64,000 nucleotides of DNA, taken from WTAW01 sp964406575. GTDB lineage: Bacteria > Acidobacteriota > Aminicenantia > Aminicenantales > Aminicenantaceae. Below, in pieces: positions 17,761 through 26,681 of this stretch (within the stretch, counting starts at the first letter, position 1; every line of letters begins with the position of its first letter). The position numbers and the translations under genes are program-made. The notes under the pieces were generated by a model. The model did not search any database. It worked only from the letters and a program-made list of their open reading frames with translations, and was not told the DNA's origin. The stretch is taken from contig CAYOSH010000022.1 in NCBI GenBank assembly GCA_964406575.1, positions 4,348-68,347 of the forward strand, in the 5' to 3' direction.

Positions 17761-19245
17761 TCAGAGAATTTTGTTGAATCCCAGATTCCGTATCTCATCG
17801 GCTTGCATTACAAAGCCGACAACTCTTTTGCTCTCATCTCTGATAAAGTCTATCCTGCAAGTGCCCAGGTCATACGCATCGTCGTTCATATAAGTGCCCA
17901 TGAAACCGTCGGTTGATATCGCTTCCACGAAGCTCTCATGCCTTCCCAGTTTCATAGACAATTTATCATCTTTCATTTTTAAGATCGCCGTGGCATCAAG
18001 CTCATCAGAATAATAGGTGCCTACAAATTCTGCAAGAGCCGCTGTCGATAACGTCTTGAGAGTCGGTTTTGTTTTGGGGGAGAGGCCTTCTTCTCTCTCA
18101 ACTTTCTCTTTAGACTCTGTAAACTGGTCGGCCAAATACACATCCGCAATCCTCCTTGCGATTCTTTCCGGTTCGAACGAACCCAGATTGGACAAAATCA
18201 CCACAGAGAATTTCTGTTCCGGGAACTGGATATAGTGCGCCTTATATCCGACAAATGAGCCTCCATGGCTGATCAATTTCAGGCCTTTATATGTGCTGAT
18301 GCTTAGGCCAAATGCATAGTCGATCGCTGTCCCGTCATTGAGTCGAGCGGGGGTGGTTATCAAATCTATCAGCGCCCGGGTCTTGTTCCCCAGTTTATTC
18401 GTATAAAAATTCTGATCCCACTTGAAGAAATCATCGACCGTCGTGTAAATTCCTCCATCGCCGATCATATCGAGCTGGGTCATATGAATCTTAAAGCCTC
18501 CCTCTGCAAGAGGCAGATATCCCGATGCCCTATTCTTCACGATCTCATTGATATCGTCGTGAAAATAAGTGCTCGTCATGCCGAGTGGATCGAAGATATA
18601 TTTCTTTGCAAATTCTCTAGTCTTCATACCGCTTGCACGGCCAACAATTTCTGCCAGCAGAAAATATCCTGAATTCGAATAGGAATATTTATCTCCCGGC
18701 TTAAAATTGAGCTCTCTCTGACGGGCAAGGAGTTCGATCACCTCCGGAGACGTGTAGAAATATCCTCCCGATCTCCCTGCCAGCGCCTGAAGAACTAAGT
18801 AATCGCGTATCCCACTCGTGTGGTGAATCAGATGGCGGATGGTCACCGGAGGAATATACGCATGCATCTCGGGAAGGAATTTTTGGATATCGTCGTCCAA
18901 AGACAGTTTTCCTTGCTCAGCGAGCAGAGCAATACACATGGCTGTAAACTGTTTTGAGACCGAACCTACCCGAAAGACAGATTGTGGGGTGATGGGAATG
19001 TTGTACTCGAGATTGGCCGTGCCGTATCCCCGGGCATATACGATCCTTCCATCTTGAAAAATGCCGAGTGCTGCACCCGGGGAATCCACTCTGTCCCAAC
19101 TCTCAAAGAGTGCATCGACCTTATCTGTCGCTTCAGAGTGGGTATACGCCTGGAGGGACAAAAGAGGCGAAACATTGGCTAAGAGAAAAACAATCAGGCA
19201 AAACCATAAGACAGGACTCAGGAAGTTTTTTAACTTAAAATGCAC
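17761..19245 (-). CDS. Serine beta-lactamase-fold hydrolase (class C / DD-peptidase-like), exported
   Basis: This 494-residue protein has an N-terminal hydrophobic signal (PVLWFCLIVFLLANVSPLLSL). The active-site SxxK appears as VGSVSKQFTAM (Ser near residue 97) and the YxN element as YSYSNSGYFLLAE. A later LISHGGSFVGYK carries the His-Gly-Gly that replaces the KTG triad in this family. A C-terminal domain of about 130 residues (EFVGTYYSDELDATAIL) is the usual DUF3471-like extension. Such enzymes are esterases, D-aminopeptidases or amidases in the periplasm and are rarely true beta-lactamases. The start is GTG after AGGAGGTGAG. It sits directly downstream of the TonB receptor on the same strand, 131 bases away. 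Confidence 0.85.
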   Translation of the reverse strand: MHFKLKNFLSPVLWFCLIVFLLANVSPLLSLQAYTHSEATDKVDALFESWDRVDSPGAALGIFQDGRIVYARGYGTANLEYNIPITPQSVFRVGSVSKQFTAMCIALLAEQGKLSLDDDIQKFLPEMHAYIPPVTIRHLIHHTSGIRDYLVLQALAGRSGGYFYTSPEVIELLARQRELNFKPGDKYSYSNSGYFLLAEIVGRASGMKTREFAKKYIFDPLGMTSTYFHDDINEIVKNRASGYLPLAEGGFKIHMTQLDMIGDGGIYTTVDDFFKWDQNFYTNKLGNKTRALIDLITTPARLNDGTAIDYAFGLSISTYKGLKLISHGGSFVGYKAHYIQFPEQKFSVVILSNLGSFEPERIARRIADVYLADQFTESKEKVEREEGLSPKTKPTLKTLSTAALAEFVGTYYSDELDATAILKMKDDKLSMKLGRHESFVEAISTDGFMGTYMNDDAYDLGTCRIDFIRDESKRVVGFVMQADEIRNLGFNKIL

Positions 19246-19376
19246 TTTGACTCACCTCCTCATCGCATTTTTAATGTTAAAGGTCGCTTTTGGGCACAAA
19301 GCGATCCCCGCTCTACGTCATCGGTTCCAATCTAAATTCCGGGTGTTTTTCTGCGGAATATTCCTCTCAGATTCCA

Positions 19377-22109
19377 CTAGAATGACAAGCGAATTCCCAA
19401 TTGCACTCTTCGCGGGGGGATGATTCGAGCCGGCTGCATGAAGCCCTCTGCAGTCCCTCTTGTCGTTAAAGTTTCCACCATCGTCGCTTCGTTAAAGAGA
19501 TTGAATATATCCGCGGCGATCCTCAAGCTGAATCTCTCTTTGTACCTGAACGCTTTTTCTATTCTCAGGTCAAGAAGATTCCAAGCATCCAGGTGATATG
19601 TGGAACCCCTTGGCTCTGCCAGGATCGAAAATGCTCCTTGATCCATTCCTGTGACAGAAATAGTCCTTGCTATCGGTTTTCCGCTCATCGCCGTGTAACT
19701 GGCACTCACGCTGAAGTCATAAGGTAAAAGATACGTTCCCTGCACCTTGAACATGAACCTTCGATCGCTTTGCAACAGTCCGTCGTAGCCAGTGTTGTTG
19801 ATGAGGTCATTCGGATCCCTCAATCCTGAAAAGTTCCCTTGAGTCAATTGGCCCGTCGATGATACTCCAGAAGCTTTCGAGTAGACAAAAGATGAGCTCA
19901 ACTGCCAGTTGTTCGATAACCGCTTATTCAGTGTGATAAACAATCCTTGGTATTTCTGTTTGTAGTCTGGGTGGTTGATCAGGGTGAGAAAATCATCGCC
20001 TGGATCAGTTGTCTGATTCCAGACCTGTATGGTCTTTCCTGCAAACTCATCGTAGTAGTCCACAGCTTCAAATTCGGCAGCCGTATTCCACCATGATAGA
20101 AAATCCTTGGTGTATTTGTAGACATAGGTTATTTCCAGCCCGAAATCTGCAATTAATTCCCGGCTTAATCCCACAGATAACTGCTGGCAGAGGCTACTTT
20201 TCAGATTATCGCCTACGGCTCTTCCGCCGCGTGGATCCCATGACCAGGAAAAGATGTCATACTGTTCCGTATCCCAATTGTAAAGGTAGGCATAGACGGG
20301 CTGCGAGCTGGGAGAAAGTGAAAAAAAAGTGCTCAGGTATAAGCCTTCGTAATAGTGCCCGTATGTGGCTCTCAAAATAGTCTTGGCATCGGAAGTGAGC
20401 CGATAGACTAGGCCCACTCTTGGTGACCAGTTACTCCAAGAGATAACATTCGATACGCCTTCAATAGTGTTACCAGTTGGGTTTCTATTCACATCGATCT
20501 CTTCCACATCGAAAATATCGCCGGATTGTTGATCGAATCGTAGTCCCAAATTGACTGTCAACCTGTCGCCGATGGCCCAAGCATCATCCACGAACACACC
20601 GAGCCTGTTGACGCTGGCCCCGTAGTTGTAAGGATTTTGGAAGTATGCGGCATAGGGATAGCCATCATAATCATAATAGGCGACACCGCCTGAATAGGAG
20701 TAGATACCGGCATAATGTCCTCGGGTAAATTGGACACCGACTTTAAAATCGTGATTTCCGCCTATGAAATCATCTGCATAATAACTGAGGGTAGCGTTGG
20801 CTTGGATTCTGGAAGCATCTGCCTTGGTCCAGCCCCATATCCCGTTCGTGGAATAGCCCGTTGCCGCATCATAATGGATAGACTCATCCAGATTTCCATC
20901 CTGTGGAACCCACTCGTCATGGGCAAACCATCCCCCTAATTTAAGCTCAAAAATTGCATCCTGGCTCAGAACTGATGTGAGGAGCAGGTTGGGAACAAGG
21001 TACCATCCGGGCTCCAAGGCAGCCGCGTCGTAGGGCTGAGCGGGCGTGATGACATCAGGCAGATCATACACTTCATGCTGATACGATATCATCAGTCTAT
21101 TGTTTTTGTTGAGCTGCATGGTTAGCTTTAGAAATCCTCTCTTATAATCAGCTTTTGTAGGAAATTCTGGTGGAGTTCCCAGTTGGGAATAGGCGGATCG
21201 CTTCCACTGAAGATTACTGTAGAGCCAAATTGTGTCCTTCTTCAAAGGTCCGGATAATTCTAAGCTGAAATCGTTCTGGTAATCGACATTATAAGGGTAT
21301 TCTGCATCAGGCACATTATTGCCGACAAAACTCGAAGGAAGGAGATAAGTGTTGAACTCTCCTCGAAAATCATTGCTCCCCGATTTCGTGACGACATTGA
21401 TGACGGCTCCCTGGAAATTCCCATACTCTGCGGGGGCTCCGATGGAGATGATCTCACCTTCCTGATAAATATCGGGATTGTTCCACACCCACGTGGTGCC
21501 GTTGAAATCGAAAGATGTGTCAACCCCATCAACCAGGTACGAATCCGAAAAGTAGGACGATCCGAGAGAGGAATGCCATTCTTCTCCTTGCGTTTCATTT
21601 GCTGAGACACCCGGAGCCCAGAGCATGATGTCTATATAGGTGAAACGACTTTTGGGGATATTCTGCAGTAAATCAAGATTGTAGTTGGCAGTTGTCCCTG
21701 ATTTAGTGACATCGATCACCGGAGATTCTCCGACAACTGTGACTGTTTCTTCAACAGCTGCTTGTTGCAGAACGACATCCACGGTGACTGTTTTTCCCAC
21801 AGAAACGATAATATCTTCCCTCTTGAGTGATTGGAATCCTGCCAATGAGACGGTCATTTCGTATGTTCCCGGGGGAAGCGCAGAAAATATAAAAACACCG
21901 CTCGTAGAGGTTAGATCAGCTTTGACACCGCCAATAAGATCCGGGCTCTGGATTTCTACACTTGCTCCCGGGAGATTCTCATCGGCATCATCTCTTACAG
22001 TGCCTCGAATGGTTCCGGTCAACCGCTGGGCCGAGGAAAAACTCACCATTAAAAGAAGAAAAACCATCAAAAATGGAATAGACCTGAAGAAAATCCTTCT
22101 AAGAATCAT
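19377..22109 (-). CDS. TonB-dependent receptor with carboxypeptidase-regulatory N-domain
   Basis: This 910-residue outer-membrane protein has a signal peptide (FLMVFLLLMVSFSSAQ) and a CarboxypepD-regulatory-like beta-sandwich (residues about 30-110, GTIRGTVRDDADENLPGASV). A plug domain follows (residues about 115-240, ending AEYGNFQGAVINVVTKSGSN), then a 22-strand-type barrel that ends in aromatic LGIRLSF, the C-terminal signal for barrel insertion. It is an OAR/SusC-like importer of a large ligand, probably peptide or glycan, powered by TonB. It has a clear GGAGG ribosome-binding site, a promoter at 22218-22247 and a palindrome at 22181-22197. The downstream serine hydrolase may process its cargo. 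Confidence 0.88.
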   Translation of the reverse strand: MILRRIFFRSIPFLMVFLLLMVSFSSAQRLTGTIRGTVRDDADENLPGASVEIQSPDLIGGVKADLTSTSGVFIFSALPPGTYEMTVSLAGFQSLKREDIIVSVGKTVTVDVVLQQAAVEETVTVVGESPVIDVTKSGTTANYNLDLLQNIPKSRFTYIDIMLWAPGVSANETQGEEWHSSLGSSYFSDSYLVDGVDTSFDFNGTTWVWNNPDIYQEGEIISIGAPAEYGNFQGAVINVVTKSGSNDFRGEFNTYLLPSSFVGNNVPDAEYPYNVDYQNDFSLELSGPLKKDTIWLYSNLQWKRSAYSQLGTPPEFPTKADYKRGFLKLTMQLNKNNRLMISYQHEVYDLPDVITPAQPYDAAALEPGWYLVPNLLLTSVLSQDAIFELKLGGWFAHDEWVPQDGNLDESIHYDAATGYSTNGIWGWTKADASRIQANATLSYYADDFIGGNHDFKVGVQFTRGHYAGIYSYSGGVAYYDYDGYPYAAYFQNPYNYGASVNRLGVFVDDAWAIGDRLTVNLGLRFDQQSGDIFDVEEIDVNRNPTGNTIEGVSNVISWSNWSPRVGLVYRLTSDAKTILRATYGHYYEGLYLSTFFSLSPSSQPVYAYLYNWDTEQYDIFSWSWDPRGGRAVGDNLKSSLCQQLSVGLSRELIADFGLEITYVYKYTKDFLSWWNTAAEFEAVDYYDEFAGKTIQVWNQTTDPGDDFLTLINHPDYKQKYQGLFITLNKRLSNNWQLSSSFVYSKASGVSSTGQLTQGNFSGLRDPNDLINNTGYDGLLQSDRRFMFKVQGTYLLPYDFSVSASYTAMSGKPIARTISVTGMDQGAFSILAEPRGSTYHLDAWNLLDLRIEKAFRYKERFSLRIAADIFNLFNEATMVETLTTRGTAEGFMQPARIIPPRRVQLGIRLSF

Positions 22110-22180
22110 TTTGCCTCCTTCAAGCTTGCGATTAGAAAAGTTGAGATATTTATTTTATCTCCCCATATACCATTCTACTT

Positions 22181-22197
22181 GTTCCACAATGCGGAAC
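22181..22197. promoter_or_regulatory. Palindromic operator candidate for the TonB receptor
   Basis: GTTCCACA and TGCGGAAC face each other around a single central A, giving a 17-bp palindrome with one mismatch. It lies about 14-30 bases downstream of the predicted transcription start from the promoter at 22218-22247, a position suited to repression. The shape resembles IclR-family sites, but no cognate regulator is in the window. Confidence 0.4.
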
Positions 22198-22217
22198 TCT
22201 GTATCATACTCTGATTC

Positions 22218-22247
22218 ATTATTTGAACAATTGATCAGTTTTGTCAA
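22218..22247 (-). promoter_or_regulatory. Sigma70-type promoter of the TonB receptor
   Basis: On the minus strand a perfect TTGACA (22247-22242) is followed after 18 bases by AATAAT (22223-22218), which matches the consensus -10 at five of six positions. It lies about 110 bases upstream of the start codon at 22109. Confidence 0.5.
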
Positions 22248-22433
22248 GCTCTAATACAGCCTTTTTAATATTATTTTTATCCAATCGCAATTTTGGCGTG
22301 TTGGATAAAATTCAATTTGTTTTAATGCAAGTTGTATGCCAATCTTCTTGGAAATGATTTCAAAGAATTCTATGCCGAGTTGAGGTTCCAAAATACTCTG
22401 CTTTTTTCATGATCCTCGTTCATAAATTTGGAG

Positions 22434-22451
22434 AATTCAATTTATTGAATT
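22434..22451. repeat. 18-bp perfect palindrome in the receptor-SDR gap
   Basis: AATTCAAT (22434-22441) and ATTGAATT (22444-22451) flank a TT centre. It lies between the upstream end of the TonB receptor unit and the 3' end of the minus-strand SDR gene. AT-rich and without a T-tract, it reads more like a protein-binding site or chance than a terminator. Confidence 0.3.
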
Positions 22452-22518
22452 GGCAGGAAAAAGTTAAAGTGAAGCAACTCTGCTTTCAAAATAGAGGTTA
22501 GAGTGCGCCGATATCCGG

Positions 22519-23283
22519 TTAATCGGCCGTCCCACCTCCGTCAACAACAAGCGTTGCTCCTGTCATGAAGGTGGAGTCGTCAGAGGCAAGAAAGAGTGCG
22601 GCTTTGGCGATTTCCCCGGGCGTCCCGATCCGGCCCATCGGGCGTTGCGCGACAGCTTGCTCATGGTATTCTTCCCATGTCATTCCGCGCATCCGGGCAT
22701 CTTCACCGAGCATCGGGGTTTCGACATCACCGGGACAGAGGCAGTTCACACGGATTCCCTGTCTTGCGTGATCTAGGGCCATGGCCTTTGTTAAAAGAAC
22801 AACACCGCCTTTGGATGCACAGTAAGATACGGCTTCGTTGCCGCCCACAATCCCCCATCCGGAACCGTTATTGATGATCACGCCGCTCTTTTGGGCGATC
22901 ATGTGAGGGAGAGCGAATTTTGACATCAGATATGTCCCCTTAAGGTTGATATCGATGGTGAGATCCCATTCTTCTTCTGAACAATCCACTGCAGTGTTCG
23001 GGAAATAAACTCCTGCATTGTTAAAGAGAATATCCAGCCGTTCAAAAGCCTTCATCGTTTTCTCAACAGTACTCTGGCACTCATCGGGAAACCGAATATC
23101 TGCGATAATGTATATCGCCTGACCGCCGCCATCAATGATTTCTTTGACGACTTCTTCACATCTGTTCTCATTGCGGCCCGTAATACATACCCTCGCACCC
23201 TCTTTGGCAAAAAGAATGGCTGTGGCTTTGCCTATTCCGGAGTTCCCCCCGGTGATTAAAGCGACCTTATCCTTAAGTTTCAT
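22519..23283 (-). CDS. SDR family oxidoreductase
   Basis: This 254-residue classical short-chain dehydrogenase starts MKLKDKVALITGGNSGIGKA, with the TGGNSGIG nucleotide loop near residue 11. It carries LFNNAGVYFP and the catalytic Ser/Tyr/Lys in NNGSGWGIVGG..SYCASKGG, and ends LVVDGGG. It is probably an NAD(P)-dependent alcohol, glucose or steroid-type dehydrogenase; the substrate is unclear. I place the start at 23283 because GGAGG sits just before that ATG, although an in-frame ATG exists 12 bases upstream. No partner gene is adjacent on its strand. Confidence 0.82.
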   Translation of the reverse strand: MKLKDKVALITGGNSGIGKATAILFAKEGARVCITGRNENRCEEVVKEIIDGGGQAIYIIADIRFPDECQSTVEKTMKAFERLDILFNNAGVYFPNTAVDCSEEEWDLTIDINLKGTYLMSKFALPHMIAQKSGVIINNGSGWGIVGGNEAVSYCASKGGVVLLTKAMALDHARQGIRVNCLCPGDVETPMLGEDARMRGMTWEEYHEQAVAQRPMGRIGTPGEIAKAALFLASDDSTFMTGATLVVDGGGTAD

Positions 23284-23666
23284 ATTATCCTCCATCTCTC
23301 GTTTTATATATAGGTCGAACCATGAAACTACTCTTTGAAGACGAGCGGACTAAGGATGCATAAGACCATGGAGTAAAAAATCATAACTGTTCCTTTCCAA
23401 TTTTTCAACTTCTATCATGAGAGGATAAACATCCTTATTTCTGTGATAAGAGCATTAGACGTAAAAAAGAGAGAGACACTGTCCTTATGAATCGGATGGC
23501 GGCGGGTGGGGGGGTCTTCGACGAATATGGACTGTGACGAACTCTTGCTTTTATCATTTGACTTGAAAACATCACGGAAATAAGGATGCTTCCCATGAGA
23601 GTCATTAAAATTATGCTCTTTGGTCCCGTTGAAATTAGAGAGCGAAAGAGATAAAATAATGACAAG
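23284..23666. other. Intergenic region with a G-rich tract
   Basis: About 380 bases lie between divergent genes. No protein is supported. A G-rich run (23498-23514: GG, GG, GGG and GGGGGGG separated by single bases) is the only striking element and could in principle fold as a quadruplex on the + strand. The last bases precede the zinc-ribbon gene without a strong ribosome-binding site. Confidence 0.35.
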
Positions 23667-23903
23667 ATGAAATGTCCGGGACAGGATACACGCCACTGGA
23701 AAAAAGAAGATATTTTTGAGGTTCATTGTCCCGCTTGCCGGACAACCGCTGAATTTTTCAAAGACGATGTTCGAAGACGCTGCAAAAAATGCAACACATG
23801 GATTCCCAACCCAAAACTCGATCTCGGATGTGCCGAATGGTGCAATTATGCGGAGCAGTGTCTCGGCAATGATTCCTTGAAAAAACGGAAGAAAAAAAAG
23901 TAG
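23667..23903 (+). CDS. Small cysteine-rich zinc-ribbon protein
   Basis: This 78-residue protein has two CxxC pairs (HCPACRTT and RCKKCNTW) and a second cysteine cluster in LGCAEWCNYAEQCLG, then a lysine-rich tail. The order EVHCPAC..EFFKDDVRRRCKKC is a conserved family layout that I recognise from anaerobes, sometimes fused to or annotated with HD phosphohydrolases, but whose function is unknown. It probably binds one or two zinc ions. It lies 33 bases before the DUF3786 gene on the same strand, so the two are likely co-expressed. Confidence 0.7.
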   Translation: MKCPGQDTRHWKKEDIFEVHCPACRTTAEFFKDDVRRRCKKCNTWIPNPKLDLGCAEWCNYAEQCLGNDSLKKRKKKK

Positions 23904-23936
23904 CTTCAATATCACATTCTGGTTTTCAGAATTCAA

Positions 23937-24533
23937 ATGATCAGTAAAGACCTCTGGATCACTCTTGGAGGACTGGATGTCTGCGACGTCGAGAGACGAA
24001 GCCTGTCAAAATATAATCCGCAGACTCAAAGTTATCGTTTAAGAATCCTCAACAGGGATTATGATATTTCCCCAGCAAAAAAAAGCGTACGGCTTGCCGA
24101 GTCAATTCTGGAGCAATTTCCAAGCTTCTATGTGCAACTTGTTACCGTCAACTATCTCATCGGAGCAAAAGACCTACCTCTGACCGGAAAGTGGATGGCT
24201 GTGACTCAATTCCCTTCAGGCCCGCTGTTTTTCCGTGGATCCCATAAAATGCCGAGCGATGCACTGGAAAAAGCCTTCAGTCATAATGAAGATGACTTTA
24301 GCTCGCTATCTCTGGCTTATGGTGGCACCAAAGTGGATGGAGGCGATTGTGCTTTTGAATTCCCTTTCTTCCCCCGGCTCCCTGTCAGGCTGCTCCTCTG
24401 GTTAGCGGACGAGGAATTCCCCGCCCGGATGGTATTCCTTTTCGACAGAACGGCCGATCAGCATCTTCAACTGGATGGATTATGGGCTTTGGGGAAAGCT
24501 CTTGCACACGTGCTTCTTCACAAAACTCTCTAA
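23937..24533 (+). CDS. DUF3786 domain protein
   Basis: This 198-residue soluble protein matches the DUF3786 pattern: an N-terminal LDVCDVERRSL..YDI part, VNYLIGAKDLPLTGKWM near residue 75, and the hallmark GDCAFEFPFFPRLPVRLLL followed by DEEFPARMVFLFD. The family is common in strict anaerobes that carry CO dehydrogenase or corrinoid methyltransferases, but its biochemical role is not established. It forms a two-gene unit with the upstream zinc-ribbon gene and converges with the PocR/AraC regulator gene, ending 50 bases from it. Confidence 0.75.
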   Translation: MISKDLWITLGGLDVCDVERRSLSKYNPQTQSYRLRILNRDYDISPAKKSVRLAESILEQFPSFYVQLVTVNYLIGAKDLPLTGKWMAVTQFPSGPLFFRGSHKMPSDALEKAFSHNEDDFSSLSLAYGGTKVDGGDCAFEFPFFPRLPVRLLLWLADEEFPARMVFLFDRTADQHLQLDGLWALGKALAHVLLHKTL

Positions 24534-24582
24534 GGATCATTCAAAGAACCCTCAAGGTTTTAACAACTCATTGACGGAGGAA

Positions 24583-25869
24583 TCAGCCGGAATCTATGGT
24601 TTGCCAGTCCAGCTTCTTATATTTGCGTCGAAATTGAGACGGTGTGCTCTTCTCCATCTGCTTGAATGTTTTTGTAAAATGGCTCTGATCGAAAAAACCA
24701 GCCTCGATCGCGCAATCTGCAATGTTGACATCCGTATTCAGAAGAAGATATTTCCCATACTCAACTCTGAGCTTCTTAATGTAATCCGAAAGCGATACCC
24801 CTGTCTCTTCCTTAAAAAGGTGAAGACATCTGCTCGTGCTCAGGCCACCAATCAACGCGACTTCTTCAGATTTTATCTTACGGGTAAAATTTTGATCGAT
24901 ATAGTCGATCATTTTTCTGATCTTGATTTTTTTCTTCTTCTCTTTGGTGGCTGAGACTCTAGTGATAAAATTGGTCAGAATATCATTAAGTTTGAACAGC
25001 AGTTCGTCTAAATCAGTCGCCCTATTCAGCTCCGTAAAATAGGAGTAGTTCAATCCCATCAGGTCTTTTGCATCCACTCCTGCCTCTATAGCCGTTCTTG
25101 AGATGATGACAACCAATTCGATGATTCGGACCTTGATGATCTCAAAATTCATGCCGCTGTCAAAAAAAATCGAACCCAAGAATTCGTTGAGAATCTCTCT
25201 TGCCCCTGTTTTATCTCCGAGTTTGACCTTCTGAATGATCTCTTCCTGTTTGTCCAGAATCTTTCTAGCAACATCGGGCCTGTTTTTTTTCAGATCATCC
25301 AGGAAATTGGCGATTTTGTATTGCTGGATGTATTTGGCCTTTCTGTCTTCGAGAAAATTCATATCATTGATCTGATATTTCCTGGTGAGCGTGAGAAGGT
25401 AGGAAACGTTTTCCCTCACTTTTTTGAGCGAAAATATTTTAAATTTCAAATCCCGGAGCTTTAGCTCGTCCACTGACTCACAAAAACTCCCAAGATTCTG
25501 GGCCAGCTCATCGATAAAATCCTGCCTCATCTTCGGAAATATAGCAAAACCGCTCAGAAACCCTCCGAGGAGCTTTTTATTAAGAACAATGGGTACGGCG
25601 AACATGATCAGCCCAAGGGGACAATAGGTGATATAGCCCTCTCCCCACCGGAAGGCTTCTTCAATAGCTTTCAACATCTTCAATTGACAATTGCTCATCA
25701 GAGCACTGTTCCTGCTCGTAAAAGTTTGTTCGCATATCGTGCATTTTTTACTGCTGTGTAAAATTTCTCCGCTGGCATTGATGAGCACGAGAGGCAATCC
25801 TGTTTTAGTTGTGTATTTACCGGCAAGCATTTTAAACTTCGTTTCCGGTACGATTTTCTGAAGCTGCAT
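24583..25869 (-). CDS. PocR-domain AraC-family transcriptional regulator
   Basis: This 428-residue regulator has a PocR-type sensory domain at residues about 1-160, with cysteine-rich segments CTICEQTF and YCPLGLIMFAVPI that are typical of this ligand-binding fold. A helical linker follows, then two AraC helix-turn-helix motifs at the C-terminus (DYIDQNFTRKIKSEEVA, then CAIEAGFFDQSHFTKTFKQ). PocR domains sense small organic molecules, and regulators of this build often control corrinoid-dependent methyl or diol metabolism. It is divergent from the 23-kb methyltransferase/acetyl-CoA synthase block and very likely controls it through the repeats at 25924-25958. The start has no strong ribosome-binding site. 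Confidence 0.85.
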   Translation of the reverse strand: MQLQKIVPETKFKMLAGKYTTKTGLPLVLINASGEILHSSKKCTICEQTFTSRNSALMSNCQLKMLKAIEEAFRWGEGYITYCPLGLIMFAVPIVLNKKLLGGFLSGFAIFPKMRQDFIDELAQNLGSFCESVDELKLRDLKFKIFSLKKVRENVSYLLTLTRKYQINDMNFLEDRKAKYIQQYKIANFLDDLKKNRPDVARKILDKQEEIIQKVKLGDKTGAREILNEFLGSIFFDSGMNFEIIKVRIIELVVIISRTAIEAGVDAKDLMGLNYSYFTELNRATDLDELLFKLNDILTNFITRVSATKEKKKKIKIRKMIDYIDQNFTRKIKSEEVALIGGLSTSRCLHLFKEETGVSLSDYIKKLRVEYGKYLLLNTDVNIADCAIEAGFFDQSHFTKTFKQMEKSTPSQFRRKYKKLDWQTIDSG

Positions 25870-25923
25870 GATATTTTATTTTTATATTTATTAGTTTAGC
25901 ATAATTATACAAAAATTAATCCC

Positions 25924-25958
25924 AAAATGCTAGACGAACTGCACAGTAAAATGCTAGA
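25924..25958. promoter_or_regulatory. Paired direct repeats, probable AraC-type operator
   Basis: The 11-base word AAAATGCTAGA occurs twice, at 25924-25934 and 25948-25958, with a 24-base period, in the 152-base gap between the PocR/AraC gene and the first corrinoid-protein gene. Tandem half-sites about two helical turns apart are the normal arrangement for AraC-family activators. Confidence 0.6.
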
Positions 25959-26021
25959 TTATTTGAATAGTCAAGTGACTTCAGGACAAACCCGCTTGAA
26001 TCGGCGTGTGAGGTTGTAAGA

Positions 26022-26681
26022 GTGGAAATACTTTTTGAGATCGCAAATAATTTGGAACATGGAGATTCTTCTGCAGTCAAAGAATCGTTGAGAAAAGCAC
26101 TTTCTATGAATATTGCCCCTGAGAAAATCCTGAGTTTGGGGCTGATCAAAGGAATGGAAGCTGTCGGGAAAAAATTCAAGGCAAATGAAATCTTCATTCC
26201 CGAAGTCTTGATCGCATCGAGAGCGATGAAATCAGCGATGGACGTCATCAAACCATTTCTGACCGAAGGCACAGAATACTCTCAGGGAAAAATAGTTTTG
26301 GGCACGGTGAAAGGAGACATCCATGACATCGGGAAGATGGTTGTGAGGATCGCGCTGGAAAGGGAAGGATATGATGTCATCGACATAGGCATTGATGTCC
26401 CCAAGGAAGCCTTTCTGGAGGTGGCACTGAAAGAAGGCCCAGATATCGTGGGAATGTCTGCACTTCTTACGACAACAATGTCATACATGAGAGAGGTTAC
26501 AGGTTCTATCAGATCCGCCCGCTTAAAAAAGAATGTCAAAATAATTATCGGCGGGGCGCCCATCACACAATCCTTTGCCGATGAGATCGGAGCCGACGGA
26601 TACGCGCAAGAAGCGGAATCTGCAGTGACTCTTGTGAGAAGCCTTCTGAAAAACGAAGAAACGAAAAGGAAACATCGATGA
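26022..26681 (+). CDS. Corrinoid protein (MttC/MtbC family), first of three
   Basis: This 219-residue methyl-carrier protein has an N-terminal four-helix cap (residues about 1-85, with LIKGMEAVGKKFKANEIFIPE) and a Rossmann cobalamin domain whose DxHxxG motif appears as GDIHDIG near residue 100, with the supporting SALLTTTM and GGAPI loops. The histidine is the expected lower cobalt ligand. It accepts methyl groups from an MttB-type enzyme and passes them to a second methyltransferase. The start is GTG, preceded by GAGGTT. The stop overlaps the next start (ATGA), coupling it to the CooC-like ATPase. It is the first gene after the divergent regulator. Confidence 0.9.
   Translation: MEILFEIANNLEHGDSSAVKESLRKALSMNIAPEKILSLGLIKGMEAVGKKFKANEIFIPEVLIASRAMKSAMDVIKPFLTEGTEYSQGKIVLGTVKGDIHDIGKMVVRIALEREGYDVIDIGIDVPKEAFLEVALKEGPDIVGMSALLTTTMSYMREVTGSIRSARLKKNVKIIIGGAPITQSFADEIGADGYAQEAESAVTLVRSLLKNEETKRKHR

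Noticed and set aside
23667..23720. GCCACTG word resembling part of a cobalamin riboswitch
   Set aside because: It lies inside the coding sequence of the zinc-ribbon protein, and the rest of the B12-box consensus is absent. No cobalamin riboswitch was found before any corrinoid gene.
23415..23936. Minus-strand 173-codon frame
   Set aside because: It is largely antisense to the well-supported zinc-ribbon gene and has no recognisable features.
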